DNA from: Thalassotalea_A litorea
GTDB lineage: Bacteria; Pseudomonadota; Gammaproteobacteria; Enterobacterales; Alteromonadaceae
Assembly: GCF_043642205.1 (NCBI RefSeq)
Contig: NZ_JBHZSG010000003.1
Coordinates: forward strand, 124,001-188,000
Direction: 5' to 3'
Length of the DNA stretch: 64,000 nucleotides
Shown: positions 1 through 10,003 of the stretch, piece after piece
Position numbering within the stretch: the first letter of the stretch is position 1
Layout: each line of letters opens with the position of its first letter
The notes under the pieces: generated by a model
Told to the model about the DNA's origin: nothing
Seen by the model: the letters and a program-made list of their open reading frames with translations, nothing else
Databases searched by the model: none
Translations under genes and position numbers: made by a program

Positions 1-1244
1 GTTCCCATGACTGTCACGGTGCCCCATTAGGCAAAGACGAAATTGCTGCCGCTCGCGAATTTCTTAACTGGCATGAACCAGAATTTGTCGTTCCTGATAA
101 CGTCTACCAAGGTTGGGATCATAAAGCTCAGGGTGCACAATCCGAACAAGACTGGCAGCAACGTTTTGCCGCATACCAACAAGCGCATCCCGAGCTTGCT
201 CAAGAATTTAAGCGTCGCGTAATCGACAAACAGCTACCAACCGACTTTAGTGACAAAGCCGACGCCTTTATTGCCAAATGTCAGCAGGAAATGCCAAATA
301 TTGCCAGCCGTAAAGCATCGCAAAACAGCATTGAAGCTTTTGCGCCGTTATTACCTGAATTACTGGGTGGTAGCGCCGATTTAGCCGGTTCAAATTTAAC
401 CCTTTGGTCGGGTTCTAAAGGGATCGAAGCCAATGATGCTAGTGGTAACTACCTCTACTACGGTGTTCGTGAATTTGGCATGAGCGCCATTATGAACGGT
501 ATCTCCCTTCACGACGGGTTTATCAACTACGGCGCAACCTTCCTGATGTTTATGGAATATGCTCGTAATGCGGTGCGCATGTCAGCACTGATGGGAATTC
601 AGAATATCTTTGTTTATACCCATGACTCTATCGGTCAGGGTGAAGATGGTCCGACTCACCAGCCAATTGAACAAATCGCCAACCTGAGAATGACCCCGAA
701 CCTGACAACCTGGCGCCCATGTGATGCAGCAGAATCTGCTGTCGCCTGGAAAGCAGCGATTGAAAATCAGAATGCGCCAAGTGCATTGGTGTTCTCACGT
801 CAAGGGTTGACCCATCAGGCTCGTAATGATGAACAGCTGGCGAACATCAGCAAAGGTGGTTATATCCTGATTGATTGCGACGGCACCCCTGACATCATTT
901 TGATCGCCACAGGCTCTGAAGTTGATTTAGCTGCGCAAAGTGTTAACGCATTGCAGGAGCATGGTGTGAAAGCACGCCTGGTCTCGATGCCAAGTACTTC
1001 AGTATTTGATAAGCAAGATAACGCCTACCAGCAACAGGTACTTCCCAATGATGTTATCAATGTACTGGCGGTAGAAGCCGCACACGTTGATTTCTGGTTC
1101 AAGTATGTTGGCCGATATGGTGACGTGGTTGGGATGACAACATTCGGAGAATCTGCGCCAGGTGGCGTTTTATTGGATCATTTTGGCTTTAACCTTGATA
1201 ACGTGGTTAACAAAGCCAAACAATTAATCGAACGCAATCAATAA
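1..1244 (+). CDS. tkt: Transketolase, C-terminal part (5' end outside window)
   Basis: Transketolase moves two-carbon units between sugar phosphates in the non-oxidative pentose phosphate pathway, using thiamine diphosphate. The reading frame is open from base 3 and gives about 413 residues, roughly the last 60 percent of a normal 660-residue enzyme. Visible hallmarks are GSADLAGSN, the REFGM segment, the transketolase motif around FMEYARNAVRM, the HDSIGQGEDGPTHQP loop, and a C-terminal domain ending in FGESAPGG. An internal ATG at 291 is not the start, because conserved sequence continues upstream of it. Only 19 bases separate its stop from pgi, so the two are probably co-transcribed. Identification is secure; the N-terminal half cannot be judged. 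Confidence 0.96.
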   Translation, partial: SHDCHGAPLGKDEIAAAREFLNWHEPEFVVPDNVYQGWDHKAQGAQSEQDWQQRFAAYQQAHPELAQEFKRRVIDKQLPTDFSDKADAFIAKCQQEMPNIASRKASQNSIEAFAPLLPELLGGSADLAGSNLTLWSGSKGIEANDASGNYLYYGVREFGMSAIMNGISLHDGFINYGATFLMFMEYARNAVRMSALMGIQNIFVYTHDSIGQGEDGPTHQPIEQIANLRMTPNLTTWRPCDAAESAVAWKAAIENQNAPSALVFSRQGLTHQARNDEQLANISKGGYILIDCDGTPDIILIATGSEVDLAAQSVNALQEHGVKARLVSMPSTSVFDKQDNAYQQQVLPNDVINVLAVEAAHVDFWFKYVGRYGDVVGMTTFGESAPGGVLLDHFGFNLDNVVNKAKQLIERNQ

Positions 1245-1263
1245 GGGACGAGGAGCACAGCGA

Positions 1264-2904
1264 ATGGTAGTTAGAACTCAACTTTCAGGATGGCAAGCGG
1301 TTGAACAACAAGCTGAGAAAATGAAGTCTCAGCATATGAAAGATTTATTCGCCAACGATAAAGAGCGATTCCAGAAATTCTCTTTGTCTTTGCCTTCCAT
1401 GCTATTTGATTATTCAAAGAATCTTGTGGATGAAACCACCATGCAGGCGTTATTTCAGCTCGCTCGTGAATGTGAGCTGGAGGCCTGGCGGGAAAAAATG
1501 TATAGCGGTGAACGCATCAACATTACCGAAGATCGTTCGGTATTGCATGTTGCCCTGCGTAATCGCAGTGATCAGCCATTACTTCTTGATGGTATTGATG
1601 TTCGAGCTCAGGTTAAGGCTGAACTGAATAAAATGCAGGCCTTTACCGAAACCGTGCGTAGTGGTAAATGGTTGGGGTATACCGGGAAATCGATTACCGA
1701 TATCGTTAGCATCGGTGTAGGTGGTTCGAACCTGGGACCACAAATGACCACAGAAGCCCTGAAAAGTTATGGGGACGGTACATTAAATGTGCATTATGTG
1801 TCGAATGTTGACGGCAATCAGATAGCGGATGTCCTGGCACCATTAAACCCGGAAACCGTGTTGTTTGTGGTTTCCAGTAAAACCTTTACCACCTCAGAAA
1901 CCATGACCAATGCCAATACCGCGGTTAATTGGTTGCTGGCACGCGCAGAAGATAAATCCGCAATCGCTAAACATTTTGTTGCGGTTTCAACCAACACCGC
2001 TAAGGTTACCGAATTTGGTATCCGTGAAGATAATATTTTCGATATGTGGGATTGGGTAGGTGGCCGATTTTCATTATGGTCTGCCATTGGCTTACCCATT
2101 GCGCTTTATCTCGGTTTTGAGCAGTTTATCGAATTACTAGACGGTGCTTATATCGTTGATCAGCATTTCGAAACTGCGCCTCTGGAACAAAATGTACCTG
2201 TGATAATGGCGTTACTAAGTTTATGGAATTGCAGCTTTTTAGGCGCACAATCCCAGGCGATTTTACCTTACGATCAGCCGTTACACCGCTTAACAGCCTA
2301 TTTGCAGCAAGCAGAAATGGAAAGTAATGGTAAGCATGTCAACATGTCTGGCGATGTGGTGCCCTACCCAACCGTTCCCACTATCTGGGGAGAGATTGGT
2401 ATTAATGGTCAACATGCTTTTTACCAATACCTGCACCAAAGCAACAATATTGTCCCTGCGGACTTTATTGGCTCGATAGAAAGTGTTGCCAATGTTGAAG
2501 GTCATCACGATATTTTGATGGCAAACTTTTTTGCCCAATCTGAAGCCATGATGGCAGGTGTTAGCGAAGAACAAATAAGAGCGGATCTGGCCAGCAAAGG
2601 TCATGACTCAGCGTATATCGATAAAGTCGCTCCCCATAAAGTCCATGCAGGAAATCGTCCAACCAATACCATTTTAATGGACAAGTTAACCCCAAAAACC
2701 ATGGGGATGCTTGTCGCGTTATACGAACACAAAATATTCACTCAGGGGATACTGTTGGATATTTGTTCTTTCGACCAATGGGGCGTAGAACTTGGTAAAG
2801 GATTAGCGAATCAGATACATAGCGAAATAACCAGCAATCAGGTCAGTGACCACCATGATTGTTCAACTGCATCTCTGGTTCGATATTACAACGATAATAA
2901 ATAG
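1264..2904 (+). CDS. pgi: Glucose-6-phosphate isomerase
   Basis: Interconverts glucose-6-phosphate and fructose-6-phosphate in the cytosol. The 546-residue product has the usual bacterial length (E. coli 549). The family signatures are clear: GVGGSNLGPQM, SKTFTTSET, the WDWVGGRFS segment, and the C-terminal FDQWGVELGK. The start ATG at 1264 follows a purine-rich GAGGAG ribosome binding site. The gene lies directly after tkt, and an intrinsic terminator follows 46 bases after the stop, so tkt-pgi looks like a two-gene glycolysis/pentose phosphate unit. No disrupted residues were seen. Very secure. Confidence 0.98.
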   Translation: MVVRTQLSGWQAVEQQAEKMKSQHMKDLFANDKERFQKFSLSLPSMLFDYSKNLVDETTMQALFQLARECELEAWREKMYSGERINITEDRSVLHVALRNRSDQPLLLDGIDVRAQVKAELNKMQAFTETVRSGKWLGYTGKSITDIVSIGVGGSNLGPQMTTEALKSYGDGTLNVHYVSNVDGNQIADVLAPLNPETVLFVVSSKTFTTSETMTNANTAVNWLLARAEDKSAIAKHFVAVSTNTAKVTEFGIREDNIFDMWDWVGGRFSLWSAIGLPIALYLGFEQFIELLDGAYIVDQHFETAPLEQNVPVIMALLSLWNCSFLGAQSQAILPYDQPLHRLTAYLQQAEMESNGKHVNMSGDVVPYPTVPTIWGEIGINGQHAFYQYLHQSNNIVPADFIGSIESVANVEGHHDILMANFFAQSEAMMAGVSEEQIRADLASKGHDSAYIDKVAPHKVHAGNRPTNTILMDKLTPKTMGMLVALYEHKIFTQGILLDICSFDQWGVELGKGLANQIHSEITSNQVSDHHDCSTASLVRYYNDNK

Positions 2905-2950
2905 CGATAGTCATTGACCTACCGTTGAAACCGTTAACCGGTTACAATCA

Positions 2951-2978
2951 GCCCGACATTTGTCGGGCTTTTGCTTTT
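2951..2978 (+). terminator. Rho-independent terminator after pgi
   Basis: An 8-bp perfect stem GCCCGACA/TGTCGGGC with a two-base loop at 2951-2968 is followed by a T-rich run. It ends the tkt-pgi transcript and separates it from the kinase gene. Confidence 0.85.
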
Positions 2979-3083
2979 ATTTAGCCGATAAAAAACAAAG
3001 TGATGCTAAAAATCGCGCCGCCCTTCATCTCCGGGTTGAACTGCTATTATTAATAGCAATAGCGAGCCACATTACGAATCATT

Positions 3084-6000
3084 TTGACAGAATCCCTGAT
3101 TGCCATCATTGTTCTTCTCATTGCTATTTTGGCACTGGTAATCAATAGCCTGAGAAAACATGTAAAACAATTGCAAAAACCCGTTCTGGATGACACCCAA
3201 TCCCGACGACTGGTTCTTGGGGCAATAGTCATATTTGTGGTAATTATTGTTACCATCATAGTATTTGGTCTGCAGCGCATCAAAATGCAAACCAACGAGC
3301 AAGTGGGTAAAGCGCTTCGGGCCATGGTGGAAACAACCGAAACCGCACTGGAAAGTTGGTATGAAGGCCGTAAAACCTTACTGCGCTACATGGCTGATAA
3401 TCCTGAGATGGTGCGCCAAACCGAGCAACTTCTTAGTATTGAACGCAACTACCTGCAAGGCAGCCTGCCGTTAAAAACCATTCGTGAATTTTACCGTGAG
3501 TTACCTAATGACTATTATGGGTCGTTGGGATTTTTTATCATTTCCAAAGATTACATCAACTATGGATCAATGCGAAATGAAAACCTTGGCCAGGAAAATA
3601 TTATCTATAAACAACGGCCTGAGTATCTTAATCGGGTATTCCAAGGACAAACGATTTTAATCCCCCCGATAATTTCCGACGTTCCTTTACACAAAGTGCA
3701 ACGTGGTGCCGGATCACACAATACCACCATGTTCGTCGCCAGCCCTATATTTAATGAGCAAGGCGATATTATCGCCGCTCTGGCTCTGCGACTCGACCCT
3801 TTTAAAGAACTCGTGGGGATCACTCAAATTGGTTACCTTGGTACGTCTGGCGAAACCTACTTGATAGACAATCGGTCGGTATTGATTTCGTCGTCCAGAT
3901 TTGAAAAACAACTTGCCGATCTCAATTTACTACAGCAAGGCCAGGCCAGTATTTTAAATCTGAAAATTCTGGATCCGATGCGCGAACTCTCTAAAGATAA
4001 ACCCTTTAATGCCGTGCGCGATGAATTGCTTCCCACCTTTAGCGCCCGTCAGGCACTCGACAAACAGGAAGGCTACTCAACCGATGGTTATCGAGACTAT
4101 CGTGGTCAACTAGTTATCGGAGCGTGGAACTGGAACGAAGAGCTCAACCTTGGCATCATTTCTGAAATTGACTATCAGGAAATTCAGGCGGGCCACGACG
4201 CGCTAAGAAACACCGTCACAGCAGTCTTGATAAGTATTCTTGTATTGTTCACCTTATTAGGTAATTTTTCATTACGGATCATGCGCACCATGAATCTGCG
4301 ACTCAACGAAGCGAATACCCGATTAGAGCAACGCGTTGAGGAGCGAACACGGGATTTGACCGATAGAGAAAGGCGATTATTCGATATATACGAGCATTCA
4401 CCAATTGCCTACGCCACCATCGACCCAAGTGGACATTTTGATAAACATAACCAAGTATTTGCTGAATTAACCGGGTATTCTCGCCGGGCATTCGATAGCC
4501 TAGATTTCTGGCAGTTAATTCCCAATGGCAGGGAAAATCAGGATGCTCAGGCATTATTGATTAATGCTCAGAAAAGTCCCCAAAAAGACATTAGCCTTAC
4601 CATTATTGACTATCATGGTCGGGAAAAACAGGTTTCCGCGTCAGCCACATTTACCAAAGAGAATCACGAAATCCGATTATCGCTTTTGGATATCAGCGGG
4701 CGAGTGCAGGCTCTTAGAAAAGTCGCTTCAAATGAGCAGCAGATCCGATCCATTGTCAGTAATTTGCCTGGTGCTGTATTTCGTTTTGAAATGGAGGGTG
4801 AAGACTGGAAAGAGCGGGGGCAACTCAAATTTCTCAGTGATAAAATTGAACCCTTAACCGGTTACCCAAAGGAGACATTTTTAGATCCAAATCCCAAATT
4901 ATTACTGTCTGAGTTAATCGTCAAAGAAGACAGGATAAGGGTGGTAAAACAATTTGCCGATGCTGCGTTTAATCAATTGCCGCTACTGACCACCTTTAAC
5001 ATGAAAGATAGATACGGAAATGGGCGAGTGATCCAGGTTCGCGCAAATGGCAATAGTGATGAGTTTAGTAAAAAAGTCTACTTTGATGGCGCTCTGCTTG
5101 ATATTACCCAGCAGGAAAGTCTCAAAGCTGAATTGGAGGAAAGTGAGAACCGCTTCGCGACGATTTTAGACAGTGTTGCCGATGGGGTCGTCGTTATCGA
5201 CCGCAAAGGTACTATTCAAAACTTCAGCCGTTCTGCGGAAATGATCTTTGGTTACAATCGAGAAGAGGTCGTAGGAAAACCCGTTGCGATCCTACAACCC
5301 GACGAAATGGGCGATACTCACGACATATTTTTGGCTCATTATCGAAGTCAAAAGGGATCGGATGTGGTCAATCATGTGCGACAACTCACCGCACAACGAA
5401 AAAATAAAGAAGTGTTCCCCATGGAGATTGCGGTACGGGAAGCGGTTCTGGACCATCAAAAAGTGTTTATTGGCATATTGCGGGATATTACTGAACGAAA
5501 TCGCCAGCAGCAGCGGTTGATTGCCAGTGAAGAAAGACTGGATAGTGCAACCCATGGCGCGAAAATTGGATTATGGGAGCTGTACCCACAGAAAGGATCG
5601 GCATTAATTAACTCAGTTTGGGCAACCATGCTTGGTTACGAGCCTTTAGATATTCTTGAAAGTGATAGTAAATGGTCGAAGCTCAAAGGCGGCTATGAGA
5701 CATGGATGAGCTTGTTCTTAGTGGAGGACCAGCAATTATTAAAACAGCTGGTTCGCGACTATATGGGCCAGAAAATAGTTGAACACAGCAACGAAATCAG
5801 AATGCGCTGCAAAGATGGTAGTTATAAATGGATCCTGACGATGGGCCGGGTGATTGAGACTGACAACCATAATGTTCCCACTCGTATTTCCGGCGTTCAC
5901 ATCGACATAAATGATCGAAAGAAACTCGAACTTAATTACGAATCGGCAAAAGAAGTGGCGGAAAATGCCAATCGGGCTAAATCCAATTTTCTCGCCAATA

Positions 6001-8171
6001 TGTCCCATGAAATTCGCACGCCTATGAATGCGATCATTGGCATGTCTCATTTAGCGTTAAGCACAGAACTGGACTCACAACAGCGGGGATACATCGACAA
6101 AGTGCATCGTTCCGCCGAGTCGTTACTTGGTATTATCAACGACATTCTTGATTTTTCTAAAATCGAAGCGGGCAAACTCGACGTCGAAATGAGTAACTTT
6201 GGATTAACTGAGGTCCTTGAAGATCTAGTAAATTTTGTCGGTATTAAGGCTGAAGAAAAACATCTGGAATTACTCTTCGATATTCAAAGCGATTTACCAA
6301 CAGCACTGATTGGTGACTCTTTGCGCCTCACTCAGGTGCTCATCAACTTGACCAACAATGCGGTAAAGTTTACCCATGATGGGGAAGTGCTGCTGCAGGT
6401 ATCGTCGCTACGTACGACCAACACAGATGTCGAAATTAACTTTGCGGTGAGTGATACCGGTATTGGCATGAGTGAAGAGCAACAGGCGGACCTTTTTAAG
6501 CCTTTTACTCAAGCTGACGCGTCGACAACCCGAGTGCATGGTGGCACAGGATTAGGCCTGGCGATATCGAAAAAACTCATAAACCTGATGGGCGGTGAAA
6601 TTTCGGTACAAAGTAAGCTAGGCAAAGGTAGTACTTTTTCATTTACGATTAAATTCAAGCGACAACTGAATACTCCGAATAAAGTATTGACTAAAGTTGC
6701 CAAAATCCATCACATCCTGGTGGTTGATGACAACGCCCATGCCCGCGATATCTTTACCCGCATTCTGCAATCGATGGGATATCGATACAAAGTGGTTGGC
6801 AGTGCCAAAGATGCATTAGCACTCATTAATAAACATGATGAGTCAGACCCCTTTCAGTTATTGTTAATTGACTGGCAAATGCCGGTATTAGATGGTGTAG
6901 CAATGGCTCGGATTGTTTTAACTGAGTTGAAGCTAAAAAATCCGCCTTTAGTCTTTATGGTAACTGCGTTCGGACGAGAAGAATTGAGTCTGCAACTGAA
7001 TGATTTAGTCGTAGATGAAATTCTCACCAAACCGGTGACTCGCAATAAACTGCAACAGGCTATTGTTCAGATAAGTGGTGAGCGAAAACCAAGCAATCTG
7101 CAGTTTTCAACCCCAAAACTAAAAATGAAAGCGGCAATAAAGCAGCTCAAAGGGGCGAGAATACTGGCGGTTGAAGATAACGAAGTTAACCAACAACTGA
7201 TCAGCGCCTTGTTGACGAAAAATGATATTGATTGTGATATCGCTGAGAATGGTCTCATCGCTATAGATATGCTTGAACCCGATCGATACGACGGGATCTT
7301 GATGGACTGTCAGATGCCCGTCATGGACGGATATTCGGCAACCCGTAAAATCCGCGAGCTTGAGGAGTACAAAGATATACCCATCCTGGCGATGACCGCG
7401 AATGCAATGGCTGGCGACAAAGAAAAAGCCTTACAAGCCGGTATGAACGACCACATTGCCAAACCGATTAACGTCGAAACCATGTTTCAGATAATGGCCA
7501 ACTGGATCAATACCGATAAACGCCAACCTGCTCAACCATCGAATCTACCAATTGTCAGCAACGTCAAGACTTCGCTCCCACCTAAAATGATTACCATAAA
7601 CGTTAATGATGGTTTGCGACGGGCTATGAATAATAGCTTACTTTATCAAAAGCTATTGCTCGGTTTCAGCAAAAGTCAGCAAGGGTTTAAAGCTAAATTT
7701 CGAGCCGCAATTGAACATAATGATGTTGACGAAGCCGTATATCTCGCTCACACCTTAAAAGGCTTAGCAGGTAATATTGGCGCGTTTGATGTGCAGCAAA
7801 ATGCCGAAGTGTTAGAGCAACAAGCCAGATCCGGGAATTTGAGTTTTGCCACAATGCAGCAGGTTACCAGGCCGCTTGAAATGGCTATCAATGAGATCAA
7901 TGTAAAAGTCCCTGAGTTAGATAGCCCATCCGAACTCGAGGAAAATCAATCACGGGAAGAAAAGGTCGACGAGAAATGCATCGACGAATTAATGCGCATG
8001 CTTGCCGATTATGATACTGCCACGACAGACTTTATCACCACCCATCGAACAAATTTACGTTCAATACTTGGTGCCAGCCTATTTACGCAGTTGACCCGTT
8101 CGATTGAACGTTATGATTATGAAACCGCATTGCAAGATTTGCAGACATTTATCCAAGAGCAAGCAAAGTAG
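3084..8171 (+). CDS. Large multi-PAS hybrid sensor histidine kinase with two receivers and an HPt domain
   Basis: A 1695-residue membrane sensor kinase. Order: hydrophobic segments near residues 4-24 and 42-65, an extracytoplasmic sensing region to about 370 that looks Cache-like, a third membrane segment near 376-396, a short coiled coil, four PAS-like units starting near 430, 551, 688 and 817, a HisKA domain with phospho-acceptor His 975 in NMSHEIRTPMN, a HATPase with N-box near 1080 and GTGLGL, receiver 1 with Asp 1263, receiver 2 with Asp 1408 (VEDNEVNQ, MDCQMPVMDG), and an HPt domain with His 1556 in AHTLKG. The complete phosphorelay in one chain suggests signal transfer to a separate response regulator, but none is adjacent. 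The start is TTG at 3084 with no strong ribosome binding site, so the exact N terminus is uncertain. The signal sensed cannot be deduced. Confidence 0.93.
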   Translation: MTESLIAIIVLLIAILALVINSLRKHVKQLQKPVLDDTQSRRLVLGAIVIFVVIIVTIIVFGLQRIKMQTNEQVGKALRAMVETTETALESWYEGRKTLLRYMADNPEMVRQTEQLLSIERNYLQGSLPLKTIREFYRELPNDYYGSLGFFIISKDYINYGSMRNENLGQENIIYKQRPEYLNRVFQGQTILIPPIISDVPLHKVQRGAGSHNTTMFVASPIFNEQGDIIAALALRLDPFKELVGITQIGYLGTSGETYLIDNRSVLISSSRFEKQLADLNLLQQGQASILNLKILDPMRELSKDKPFNAVRDELLPTFSARQALDKQEGYSTDGYRDYRGQLVIGAWNWNEELNLGIISEIDYQEIQAGHDALRNTVTAVLISILVLFTLLGNFSLRIMRTMNLRLNEANTRLEQRVEERTRDLTDRERRLFDIYEHSPIAYATIDPSGHFDKHNQVFAELTGYSRRAFDSLDFWQLIPNGRENQDAQALLINAQKSPQKDISLTIIDYHGREKQVSASATFTKENHEIRLSLLDISGRVQALRKVASNEQQIRSIVSNLPGAVFRFEMEGEDWKERGQLKFLSDKIEPLTGYPKETFLDPNPKLLLSELIVKEDRIRVVKQFADAAFNQLPLLTTFNMKDRYGNGRVIQVRANGNSDEFSKKVYFDGALLDITQQESLKAELEESENRFATILDSVADGVVVIDRKGTIQNFSRSAEMIFGYNREEVVGKPVAILQPDEMGDTHDIFLAHYRSQKGSDVVNHVRQLTAQRKNKEVFPMEIAVREAVLDHQKVFIGILRDITERNRQQQRLIASEERLDSATHGAKIGLWELYPQKGSALINSVWATMLGYEPLDILESDSKWSKLKGGYETWMSLFLVEDQQLLKQLVRDYMGQKIVEHSNEIRMRCKDGSYKWILTMGRVIETDNHNVPTRISGVHIDINDRKKLELNYESAKEVAENANRAKSNFLANMSHEIRTPMNAIIGMSHLALSTELDSQQRGYIDKVHRSAESLLGIINDILDFSKIEAGKLDVEMSNFGLTEVLEDLVNFVGIKAEEKHLELLFDIQSDLPTALIGDSLRLTQVLINLTNNAVKFTHDGEVLLQVSSLRTTNTDVEINFAVSDTGIGMSEEQQADLFKPFTQADASTTRVHGGTGLGLAISKKLINLMGGEISVQSKLGKGSTFSFTIKFKRQLNTPNKVLTKVAKIHHILVVDDNAHARDIFTRILQSMGYRYKVVGSAKDALALINKHDESDPFQLLLIDWQMPVLDGVAMARIVLTELKLKNPPLVFMVTAFGREELSLQLNDLVVDEILTKPVTRNKLQQAIVQISGERKPSNLQFSTPKLKMKAAIKQLKGARILAVEDNEVNQQLISALLTKNDIDCDIAENGLIAIDMLEPDRYDGILMDCQMPVMDGYSATRKIRELEEYKDIPILAMTANAMAGDKEKALQAGMNDHIAKPINVETMFQIMANWINTDKRQPAQPSNLPIVSNVKTSLPPKMITINVNDGLRRAMNNSLLYQKLLLGFSKSQQGFKAKFRAAIEHNDVDEAVYLAHTLKGLAGNIGAFDVQQNAEVLEQQARSGNLSFATMQQVTRPLEMAINEINVKVPELDSPSELEENQSREEKVDEKCIDELMRMLADYDTATTDFITTHRTNLRSILGASLFTQLTRSIERYDYETALQDLQTFIQEQAK

Positions 8172-8187
8172 CAAGCCCTTGAATGTG

Positions 8188-8222
8188 TCACTGAGTGAGC
8201 AATACTTTAATGTGATTGGTAT
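8188..8222 (+). repeat. Solo terminus of the ATACCAATC palindromic element family
   Basis: This 35-base stretch matches, with one mismatch, the reverse complement of the left end of the 265-bp element at 43525-43789, including TTAATGTGATTGGTAT and the CACTGAGTGAGCAAT part. No second terminus is visible nearby, so it is a solo end or remnant. It starts 16 bases after the kinase stop codon. Confidence 0.75.
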
Positions 8223-8240
8223 TAGCGCCTTTATATATGC

Positions 8241-8290
8241 GTCATGGTCCATGACATGAAGAATGCCTTAATGGTAAAAAGCATTAAGGC
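8241..8290 (+). repeat. Two adjacent inverted repeats downstream of the kinase gene
   Basis: A 15-base palindrome GTCATGG-T-CCATGAC lies at 8241-8255. It is followed by a 9-bp stem GCCTTAATG (8265-8273) / CATTAAGGC (8282-8290) and then TTT. The second hairpin could be a weak terminator for the kinase transcript. The role of the first palindrome is unknown. Confidence 0.5.
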
Positions 8291-8294
8291 TTTA

Positions 8295-8330
8295 AAAACA
8301 AAAAACCCGCGTTATTGCTAACGCGGGTTT
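8295..8330 (-). terminator. Rho-independent terminator of rnpB
   Basis: Read on the minus strand, an 11-bp stem (8304-8314 paired with 8319-8329, four-base loop) is followed by a run of T residues. It sits about 10 bases beyond the 3' end of the RNase P RNA. Confidence 0.85.
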
Positions 8331-8339
8331 GTGGTATTT

Positions 8340-8735
<396 letters not shown>

Positions 8736-8740
8736 GCGGC

Positions 8741-8769
8741 ATTGTACCCATTCCATCCGGGCAATACAA
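8741..8769 (-). promoter_or_regulatory. Sigma-70 type promoter of rnpB
   Basis: On the minus strand, TTGTAT (8764-8769), a 17-base spacer and TACAAT (8741-8746) lie directly before the predicted RNA 5' end. The -35 begins about 24 bases after the rsmI stop codon, so rnpB has its own promoter. Confidence 0.75.
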
Positions 8770-8792
8770 ATCAAAACCTAGTCTGGCATTTA

Positions 8793-9644
8793 TTAATTTT
8801 TTTGTTCCAAGGTCAACGCGTATAAGTCGTTCTTTTTCAGCCCAAATATTTCAGCGGTAACCGCACAAGCTTTTTTCGGTTTCATTTCTTGCAATAGCAG
8901 TGCTAACGTTTTTCTGGCAATTGGCGGAATCTCGGTTGATAACGCTTTCTTGCCTTCAATCATCAAAACCAATTCGCCTTTTTCCTGATTGGAATCCGTC
9001 TGCAACCAACGCAGTAATTCTGCAGCCTTGTCGCCATAGATGGTTTCAAAGGTTTTGGTGATCTCCCGGGCTATTACCACGTAACGCTCCGGGCCTAGCG
9101 TGTTGACGATATCCTCAACAGTGTCGACAATACGACGGGGGGCGTCATAGAACACCATAGTACGGGGTTCATCTTTTAATGCATCCAACGTACTGGTTCT
9201 GGCTCCCCGTTTAGAGGGTAAAAAGCCCTCAAAGGTAAATCTGTCTGTGGGTAATCCGGCAACGCATAAGGCAGCGATAGCTGCGCAAGCACCAGGGACG
9301 GGGACAATATTAAGCTGCTCGGCTCGACAATGGCGTACCAGATGAAATCCAGGATCCGAGATTAGTGGTGTACCAGCATCGCTTATCAGTGCCACGGATT
9401 GCCCGGCCTTCAACCATTCACTGATTTGTTCCTGACGTTGACGCTCGTTATGATCATGTAAAGAAATCGTCCGATTGGAAATACTGAAGTGTTGTAATAA
9501 ACGAGCACTGTGCCGGGTATCTTCACAAGCGATCACATCAACCTGACCAAGAATTTCAATCGCTCTTTGCGTGATATCAAGAAGGTTTCCTATTGGCGTC
9601 GCAACCACATATAACGTGCCCGGTTGAACTATTTGTTGAGTCAT
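8793..9644 (-). CDS. rsmI: 16S rRNA (cytidine-1402 2'-O) methyltransferase
   Basis: RsmI 2'-O-methylates C1402 of 16S rRNA in the ribosomal P site using S-adenosylmethionine. The 283-residue protein has the tetrapyrrole-methylase-like fold signatures: VVATPIGNLLDIT at the N terminus, CEDTRHSARLL, the SDAGTPLISDPG loop, and VPGACAAIAAL. The ATG at 9644 gives the family's normal N terminus. It is divergent from lpoA, as in E. coli, where yraL (rsmI) is divergent from lpoA-yraN-diaA-yraP. No irregularity seen. Confidence 0.97.
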   Translation of the reverse strand: MTQQIVQPGTLYVVATPIGNLLDITQRAIEILGQVDVIACEDTRHSARLLQHFSISNRTISLHDHNERQRQEQISEWLKAGQSVALISDAGTPLISDPGFHLVRHCRAEQLNIVPVPGACAAIAALCVAGLPTDRFTFEGFLPSKRGARTSTLDALKDEPRTMVFYDAPRRIVDTVEDIVNTLGPERYVVIAREITKTFETIYGDKAAELLRWLQTDSNQEKGELVLMIEGKKALSTEIPPIARKTLALLLQEMKPKKACAVTAEIFGLKKNDLYALTLEQKN

Positions 9645-10003
9645 AATTTGCCTGTTTACCTGCTCCGAAGCGTTAGCCCGGAGATTGAATTGACAGAGTT
9701 ATGCCGTGTACAGAAAAATCATTTGTCTCTGCCACGAAAACACTCCGGAGTCCGTTATCGCTTATATATTATTAAGCCCAGCCATGCCTTTTACAAAGGC
9801 GCGCCGGCAATCGGATTACACCTTGTAACATCTATCGGTTGCCCTATTGACGCTGGGCGGTTTATTATAATGTTAATTACAACAATTATCTGCTGAATGT
9901 TCACTGATATGTAAGACCAAAACTGGTTTACTATCATTTTGACATGACAGTAAAGGATAATAAGAATCCTAGCCCCCTTACGCTAAAGCGAAAACCAGAC
10001 TTT
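9645..10003. other. Divergent intergenic region between rsmI and lpoA
   Basis: About 360 bases with no convincing gene. It must hold the promoters of both rsmI and the lpoA operon. A TATAAT-like box occurs on both strands around 9864-9871. A TTGACA at 9940-9945 with TAAGAA 16 bases later could drive lpoA; transcription from there would exclude the upstream ATG at 9944. An open frame across part of the region has no protein-like character. Confidence 0.5.

Noticed and set aside
1818..2099. Antisense open frames over pgi and similar shadows over the kinase, murA, mla, mgtE, yhdP and rnr genes
   Set aside because: All lie opposite strongly conserved genes and show no protein-family character; they arise from codon bias.
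9624..9896. 90-codon open frame in the rsmI-lpoA divergent region
   Set aside because: It overlaps the rsmI start and the promoter region, has no ribosome binding site and no domain-like sequence.
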